This document shows positions 59,011 through 64,000 of a stretch of 64,000 nucleotides of DNA, piece after piece. Numbering within the stretch: position 1 is the stretch's first letter; the number at the start of each line of letters is the position of its first letter. The DNA is from Bradyrhizobium sp. BR 10289 (GTDB lineage: Bacteria; Pseudomonadota; Alphaproteobacteria; Rhizobiales; Xanthobacteraceae), in the NCBI RefSeq assembly GCF_019455385.1, contig NZ_JACOFR010000002.1, positions 248,001-312,000 on the forward strand. Reading direction: 5' to 3'. Below the pieces are notes generated by a model. The model worked only from the letters and a program-made list of their open reading frames with translations, searched no databases and was not told where the DNA came from. The translations under genes and the position numbers were made by a program.

Positions 59011-61260
59011 CGGCGTCGCGTCCCGGTTGCGGGGCGCCGCCGCCTGCGGCGCAAGGCTGGTGCCGAAATCGGCCTCGCCGGCCGTCGCCGGCGACCACGG
59101 GCGGTCCGTCCCTCTCGCCTTCACGGCCTGAATCTCAAAGCCGTCACCGCGCCGTGTCAGCGCCAGCGCGCCTTGCGCGGCGAGCCGCTGCCGGTCGACG
59201 ACCATCGCCGCGCAATCCGGCGGCGCCGGACGGGCCGTCACCACCAGCGCGGCGCGGCTGCAATCGTCCGCCAGCGCGTCGACGCGCAGGGCCAGCGCGA
59301 CCAGCCGCCCATCAGCGAGCGGCGTCACGCAGCCGGCCTCGTCGCACGACACGCCGTCGCCCAGCACAGCGCTGCCGACGTCACGCGGATCGGCATCGGC
59401 GGCGAGCCACTCCTTCAGCAGAAAACCATCCTTGCTCGCCCTGATCAGATGCAGTTGCCCGTCCCTGCCCCGGACCGCGACGCTCTGCCCGTCCCCCGCG
59501 ATCAGGATGTCCGGCTGCGGCATCGACAGCCCCCAGAGGATCGCAGCCAGCAGCACCAACCCACCTGACCAGCGCAGCGGCGTACGCAACAAGCCCATCA
59601 CGATGATGCCGAGGCTGGCCGCGATCAGCGGCGCGATTCCGAACGCCGGGATACGGCCGACCGCACCCGGCAGCGCCGCCACCCAGCGGGAGACCATGAC
59701 CATCCAGTCGATCCCGATCCCCATCAGCCACCAGAACACGCCATCGAGCCCGAAGGGAGCTGCAAGCAATCCCAGCAATCCCGCCGGCATCACCAGGGCC
59801 GACACCACCGGCATCGCGCCGAGATTGGCGAGCACGCCATAGGGCGTGACGCGGTGGAAATGGAAGGCGGCATAAGGCGTGGTCGCGAGCCCCGCGATCA
59901 TCGAGGCCAGGAACAGCATCGCAATCTCGCGGCCGCCCCACATCGCGATCCGCGCCGTTGTCGAATGATCGGGCGAAGCGAACAGGTTCGGCATGCCGAT
60001 CTGCACCAGCGCGACGAGCCCGAGCGTAGCCGCAAACGACATCTGGAAACTCGGATGCACCAGCGCTTCCGGCGCGACCGCGAGCACGATCAGCGCCGCC
60101 ACCGCCAGGGTGCGGAAGGTGATCGCGCGGCGATCGACCATGACCGCGATCAGCACCACTGCGGTCATGAAGAACGAGCGCTGCGTTGCGACCTCCGCAC
60201 CGGACAGCAGCAGATAGAACGCAGCCGCGACCAGTGCCGCTGCCGCCGACCATTTCTTGATGGCGAAGCCTGCCGCCAGTCCCGGGATCAGCGCGAGCAG
60301 CGCGCGCACCGCAAAGAACACGACGCCGGCGACGACCGCCATGTGATAGCCGGAGATCGACAGCACATGGCCGAGCCCGGACACGAACATCGCATCGTTG
60401 ACCGGCGTCGTGATCGCATCGCGACGCCCCGTCAGCAGCGCGGTCGCGATCGCCCGGTTGTCACCCTCGAGGGTGGCACGGATGCGCGTGTCGATCGCAT
60501 CGCGCAGGCTCTGCATGATCGCGGCATAGCGCAGCCGCAAGCCGCCGGTCTCGGGCGGCGCGGCCACCGTGATCGCGCCCATGGCAAAGCCGGAGGCGCC
60601 GATCCCCTGAAAGAACAGGTCTCGCGAAAAATCGTAGCTGCCGGGCCGCACCGGCGAGAGCGGCGGCATCAGTCGCGCCTTGAGCTGGACAAAACTGCCG
60701 ACCTCCGGCGCGGTCCCCTTGCGCACCGACAGGCGCACGCGCTCCAGCCTGACGTCGCTGCGCTGCGCCTCCATCGACGTCACGCGCAACACGAAGCGAT
60801 CGGTACGCTCGCGGATGTCGCGCGTCTCGACGAAGCCCGACAGCGAGACGGAATAAAGCGGCTTTGCCAGCACCGTGTGCGCGATCCGCGCCGTCTTCCA
60901 GGTCGCCATCGCAAAACCGGCCGCGACCGCCGCAATCATGATCGCCGGTGCAAACAGCCGGCTCCGCCGCAGCAGCACGGCGCCGAGCATGAGGGCTGCG
61001 GCCGTTGTGGTGACGATCCACAGCACCGGCTCGTGGTCGGCCGCAAAGTAGAGCGCGATGCCGCAGCCGAACGCGACAGGCACCCACGGCAACAGCCGCC
61101 CGGCGCCGGCTTCGGCGCGGAGCCATTCGCGCAGCGTACCCGCAACCGCAGGCGTGAGGCCCAAGCCTGCCGGCGCAAAGCCGCCAGCCGGCGCGGCCCG
61201 GCCAACGGGCCAAGTGCCCGCGATCCCCTGGGACCGTATCGGCCGGCCCGGCTCCGCCAT
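58981..61260 (-). CDS. comEC: ComEC/Rec2 family DNA-uptake channel protein
   Basis: A 759-residue polytopic membrane protein. An N-terminal DUF4131-type region precedes the competence domain with the hallmark GLGHVLSISGYHMAVVAGV and FQMSFAATLGLVALV. The C-terminal 190 residues resemble the metallo-hydrolase part of ComEC but no intact HxHxDH signature is visible, so this part is probably inactive. The N-terminal 45 residues are Gly/Ala/Pro-rich. DNA uptake is the known family role; competence of this organism is not shown. Confidence 0.92.
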   Translation of the reverse strand: MAEPGRPIRSQGIAGTWPVGRAAPAGGFAPAGLGLTPAVAGTLREWLRAEAGAGRLLPWVPVAFGCGIALYFAADHEPVLWIVTTTAAALMLGAVLLRRSRLFAPAIMIAAVAAGFAMATWKTARIAHTVLAKPLYSVSLSGFVETRDIRERTDRFVLRVTSMEAQRSDVRLERVRLSVRKGTAPEVGSFVQLKARLMPPLSPVRPGSYDFSRDLFFQGIGASGFAMGAITVAAPPETGGLRLRYAAIMQSLRDAIDTRIRATLEGDNRAIATALLTGRRDAITTPVNDAMFVSGLGHVLSISGYHMAVVAGVVFFAVRALLALIPGLAAGFAIKKWSAAAALVAAAFYLLLSGAEVATQRSFFMTAVVLIAVMVDRRAITFRTLAVAALIVLAVAPEALVHPSFQMSFAATLGLVALVQIGMPNLFASPDHSTTARIAMWGGREIAMLFLASMIAGLATTPYAAFHFHRVTPYGVLANLGAMPVVSALVMPAGLLGLLAAPFGLDGVFWWLMGIGIDWMVMVSRWVAALPGAVGRIPAFGIAPLIAASLGIIVMGLLRTPLRWSGGLVLLAAILWGLSMPQPDILIAGDGQSVAVRGRDGQLHLIRASKDGFLLKEWLAADADPRDVGSAVLGDGVSCDEAGCVTPLADGRLVALALRVDALADDCSRAALVVTARPAPPDCAAMVVDRQRLAAQGALALTRRGDGFEIQAVKARGTDRPWSPATAGEADFGTSLAPQAAAPRNRDATPSESDLQADD

Positions 61261-61355
61261 TACCCCGCACCCTGCGATACGCGACTGGGCTGGAGGCTAC
61301 TGGAACGTGCAGCGGGTCGAATAGCGGTACGGATCAGGAACGAGGGAGCTGGGGC

Positions 61356-61589
61356 CTACTTTTCCTCTTCCATCGTCACGGCGACATCCGCTTTGGCGGA
61401 CAGCCGGACCTTGTTGCCCTCGACGCCGGCGACAAGGCCCTTGTCGATGAAGTGATGGTGGCCCTTGTGGCTGCCCTCGCCGCTGTCCTTCTTGGTCAGC
61501 TTGATGCGGTTGCCCTCGACCTTGTCGACCGTGCCGACGTGGACGCCGTCAGCGCCGATGACTTCCATGTGTTCTGCGATGTTCTGCAT
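61356..61589 (-). CDS. DUF2171 protein
   Basis: A 77-residue PRC-barrel-like protein of the DUF2171 family (MEVIGADGVHVGTVDKVEGN, HHHFIDKGLVAGVEGNKVRL). Such genes are often stress-induced in rhizobia. GGATCC precedes the ATG. An EcfG-like promoter lies 28-52 bases upstream of the start. Function is unknown. Confidence 0.9.
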   Translation of the reverse strand: MQNIAEHMEVIGADGVHVGTVDKVEGNRIKLTKKDSGEGSHKGHHHFIDKGLVAGVEGNKVRLSAKADVAVTMEEEK

Positions 61590-61616
61590 GGTGGGATCCT
61601 TGTTGGGACCCCCGTC

Positions 61617-61641
61617 AACGCTCGGTACGCATGTTCGTTTC
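61617..61641 (-). promoter_or_regulatory. EcfG-like general stress promoter
   Basis: On the minus strand GAAAC-N16-CGTT matches the alphaproteobacterial EcfG pattern GGAAC-N16/17-CGTT with one mismatch in the -35. It lies 28 bases upstream of the DUF2171 start. Dependence on the general stress sigma factor is inference. Confidence 0.45.
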
Positions 61642-61667
61642 CATCGTCGAAATGACGATGCCGTGCG

Positions 61668-62054
61668 TCAGATCAGCGGCGCCTTCGCCGAGGCATGGTG
61701 ATTGACGATCTTCCAGTCGCCGTCTTCGCGGATGATGACCCAGCTCATCTTGACCACGAGGTCCGGGCGCTCCCCGGCGAGGTCGAATGTGATGGTCGCG
61801 CCCATGTTGATGAGGTCACGGCCGGCTTGGGCTGCGTTCACGTCCGAGAAGGTCGCGGCTGGCCTGCGCCAGCGCGGCAAGCCGTTGAAGTAATCCGCGA
61901 CGCCGCCCCTGCTCCGGTAGAGCTTTGGATTGGAGCCGAAGAAGAACGCGTTCTTCGCATACAGCGACGACAGCGCCGTTGCATCGAGCGTTGCGAAGCC
62001 GGCGCACCATTTCGCGATGATGGCGGAAACGATGGCGTCGGCTTCACTACTCAT
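61668..62054 (-). CDS. NTF2-like SnoaL/SgcJ-type protein
   Basis: A 128-residue cone-fold protein of the SgcJ/EcaC-NTF2-like superfamily. Typical pieces are the N-terminal helix (SSEADAIVSAIIAKWCAGFA), LYAKNAFFFGSNP and SWVIIREDGDWKIVNHHAS. It is a small ligand-binding or accessory protein of unknown role. The ATG at 62054 is preferred; the longer frame reads into shadow of glnS. It is 7 bases downstream of the glnS stop, so likely cotranscribed. Confidence 0.88.
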   Translation of the reverse strand: MSSEADAIVSAIIAKWCAGFATLDATALSSLYAKNAFFFGSNPKLYRSRGGVADYFNGLPRWRRPAATFSDVNAAQAGRDLINMGATITFDLAGERPDLVVKMSWVIIREDGDWKIVNHHASAKAPLI

Positions 62055-62061
62055 GCGTAGC

Positions 62062-63738
62062 TCAACCTTTCGCCACTTCCTTCGCGAAGGTGTCGCGCAG
62101 GCCGATGGTGCGCGAGAACACCGGCTTGCCCGGCGTCGAATCCTTGTCGCGCACAAAGTAGCCCTGGCGCTCGAACTGCATCGGTTCGGTCGCATTGCTC
62201 TCGGCAACTGACGCCTCGATCCGCGCGTCGCTGAGAATCTCCAGCGAGTTCGGATTGAGATCAGCGGCGAACTTCGCGGCGTCCGGGCTCGGGTTCGCAA
62301 AGAGCTGGTTGTAGATGCGGATCTCCGCAGGGACAGACGTCGCCGCCGGCAGCCAGTGCATGGTCGCCTTGACCTTGCGGCCGTCGGGCGCGTTGCCGCC
62401 CTTGGTCGCGGGGTCGTAGCTGCAGCGCAGCTCCACCACCTCGCCCTTGTCGTTCTTGATCACGCCGGTGCACTTGACGAAATAGGCGTAGCGCAGCCGC
62501 ACCTCGTTGCCCGGCGACAGACGGAAGAACTTTTTCGGCGGATTCTCCATGAAATCGTCCTGCTCGATATAGAGCTCGCGGCCGAATGTGATCTTGCGCG
62601 TGCCCGCGGTGGGATCGTCCGGATGGTTGATCGCCTCGAGCTCCTCGGTCTGCCCTTCCGGATAGTTCTCGATCACGACCTTCAGCGGCTTGAGCACCGC
62701 CATGCGCCGCTGTGCGGTGCGGTTCAGCTCCTCGCGGATGCAGAACTCGAGCATGCCGACATCGACCACGCTGTTGGCTTTCGCCACGCCGATGCGCTTG
62801 ACGAATTCGCGCAAGGCCGCCGGCGGCACGCCGCGGCGGCGCATGCCGGCCATGGTCGGCATGCGCGGATCGTCCCAGCCCGCGACGTGACCGTCGCGGA
62901 CGAGCTGGGTCAGCACGCGCTTCGACAACAACGTGTAGGTCAGATTGAGCCGCGCCATTTCGTACTGGTGCGGCCTCGACGGCACCGGCAGCTTCTCGAT
63001 AAACCAGTCGTAGAGCGGCCGATGGTCCTCGAACTCCAGCGTGCAGATCGAATGCGTGATGCCTTCGATGGCGTCGGACTGGCCGTGGGCGTAGTCGTAG
63101 CTCGGATAGATGCTCCACTTGGTGCCGGTGCGCGGATGGTGCGCGTGCAGAATCCGGTACAGCACGGGATCGCGCAGATTGATGTTGCCTGAGGACATGT
63201 CGATCTTGGCCCGCAGCACGCGCGCGCCGTTCGGGAATTCACCCGCCTTCATGCGGCGGAACAGGTCGAGATTCTCGTCCACCGAGCGGTCGCGGAACGG
63301 CGAGTTCTTGCCGGGCTCGGTCAGCGTGCCGCGCGAAAGCCGGATCTCTTCCTGCGACTGGTCGTCGACATAGGCAAGCCCGTCACGGATCAGCTTCTCC
63401 GCCCATTCGTACAGGCGGTCGAAATAGTCCGAGGCGTAGAACAGGTTCTTGCCCCAATCGTAGCCGAGCCAGTGCACGTCAGCCTGGATGGAATCGATAT
63501 ATTCCTGCTCTTCCTTGACCGGGTTGGTGTCGTCGAAGCGCAGGTGGCAGCGGCCCGGAAACTCCTGGGCGATGCCGAAATTGAGCGCGATCGACTTGGC
63601 GTGGCCGATATGCAGGTAGCCGTTCGGCTCCGGCGGGAACCGGGTCACGATCTCCTTGTACTTGCCCTGATCGAGGTCGGCCTGGATGATGTCACGAATG
63701 AAATCGCGCCCAACCTCAGGTGCCACCGGTTCTGTCAT
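62062..63738 (-). CDS. glnS: Glutamine--tRNA ligase
   Basis: A 558-residue class I aminoacyl-tRNA synthetase. HIGH motif in [20 protein letters not shown]-like motif in [10 protein letters not shown], and the anticodon-binding beta-barrels in the C-terminal third (about 350-550). Presence of GlnRS in an alphaproteobacterium beside gltX suggests that this lineage does not rely only on the GatCAB route for Gln-tRNA; whether both coexist cannot be seen here. Divergent from gltX with 144 bases between starts. Confidence 0.97.
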   Translation of the reverse strand: MTEPVAPEVGRDFIRDIIQADLDQGKYKEIVTRFPPEPNGYLHIGHAKSIALNFGIAQEFPGRCHLRFDDTNPVKEEQEYIDSIQADVHWLGYDWGKNLFYASDYFDRLYEWAEKLIRDGLAYVDDQSQEEIRLSRGTLTEPGKNSPFRDRSVDENLDLFRRMKAGEFPNGARVLRAKIDMSSGNINLRDPVLYRILHAHHPRTGTKWSIYPSYDYAHGQSDAIEGITHSICTLEFEDHRPLYDWFIEKLPVPSRPHQYEMARLNLTYTLLSKRVLTQLVRDGHVAGWDDPRMPTMAGMRRRGVPPAALREFVKRIGVAKANSVVDVGMLEFCIREELNRTAQRRMAVLKPLKVVIENYPEGQTEELEAINHPDDPTAGTRKITFGRELYIEQDDFMENPPKKFFRLSPGNEVRLRYAYFVKCTGVIKNDKGEVVELRCSYDPATKGGNAPDGRKVKATMHWLPAATSVPAEIRIYNQLFANPSPDAAKFAADLNPNSLEILSDARIEASVAESNATEPMQFERQGYFVRDKDSTPGKPVFSRTIGLRDTFAKEVAKG

Positions 63739-63870
63739 TACGAAAATCCTGTAGGGAAATCAGCGGTCCTTCTGCCAAATTCGCTTGGCTGAGCCAAGGC
63801 CTTAAGCGGTCCGCTGCCGGGCTTTAGTTATGCTCCGGTCCTGTTATATACCACCGCCTCTCATGCATAG

Positions 63871-64000
<130 letters not shown>

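Overview
The window looks like chromosome of a Bradyrhizobium-type alphaproteobacterium (Nitrobacteraceae). The grounds are the GC-rich, GC3-biased codon use, an alphaproteobacterial SOS box (GAAC-N7-GAAC) in front of lexA, a pyruvate dehydrogenase E1-beta subunit carrying its own lipoyl domain, a DUF5076 gene beside it, and several intergenic palindromic repeats of kinds I associate with Bradyrhizobium. I saw no rRNA, tRNA, CRISPR array, transposase or phage gene. Genus assignment is inference, because no search could be run.

Layout. 0-4.5 kb: a truncated membrane PAS-type signalling gene, divergent xthA (exonuclease III), then ilvD followed and overlapped by an ExoR-like Sel1-repeat secreted protein. 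4.9-7.6 kb: a cluster of small or poorly known genes (membrane protein, CxxC protein, cytochrome b561 with a possible leader ORF, Cys-rich lipoprotein). 7.7-12 kb: a class III nucleotide cyclase divergent from a soluble lytic transglycosylase. 12-14.4 kb: threonine synthase and a Bug-type solute-binding protein. 14.6-20.9 kb: the pyruvate dehydrogenase operon pdhA-pdhB-DUF5076-cytosine deaminase-like-pdhC-small membrane protein-lpdA. 21-24 kb: an aldehyde dehydrogenase with a GAF/Fis regulator. 24-29.4 kb: ftsB, flavin reductase, MBL hydrolase, quinone-oxidoreductase-like protein, eno and queF. 29.5-36.6 kb: a ModA-like protein, a glutaminase-STAS-cNMP fusion, a chemoreceptor, an MFS transporter and kdsA. 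36.7-43.1 kb: a NIPSNAP protein, a two-component system, a PmtA-like methyltransferase, pyrG, secG and tpiA. 43.3-47.6 kb: ppiD, trpD, trpC and moaC. 47.8-55.6 kb: GGDEF-EAL protein, SDR, S41 protease, FMN hydroxy-acid oxidase, YihX-like phosphatase and two tiny ORFs. 55.7-64 kb: moeA, lexA, small proteins, comEC, DUF2171, an NTF2-like protein, glnS and the start of gltX.

Most of the window follows a familiar alphaproteobacterial backbone. On the minus strand this is tpiA-secG-pyrG-kdsA-eno-ftsB-pdhABC-lpdA, and on the plus strand ppiD-trpDC-moaC-moeA-lexA, then comEC and gltX. It links lower glycolysis, acetyl-CoA formation, CTP and KDO supply, tryptophan, molybdenum cofactor and the SOS regulator. 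Accessory genes sit between backbone members.

The more interesting signals are in these insertions and in short regulatory DNA. They include an identical 11-bp-period direct repeat in front of both the response regulator and the PmtA-like gene, a hairpin hiding the cytochrome b561 start codon at the end of a 31-codon ORF, a FixK/FNR-like box and a 20-bp palindrome around the GAF/Fis regulator and aldehyde dehydrogenase, the three-domain glutaminase, and the Fcy1-like deaminase inside the pdh operon. Starts were moved to the best ATG/GTG/TTG with a ribosome-binding site where the longest frame looked wrong.
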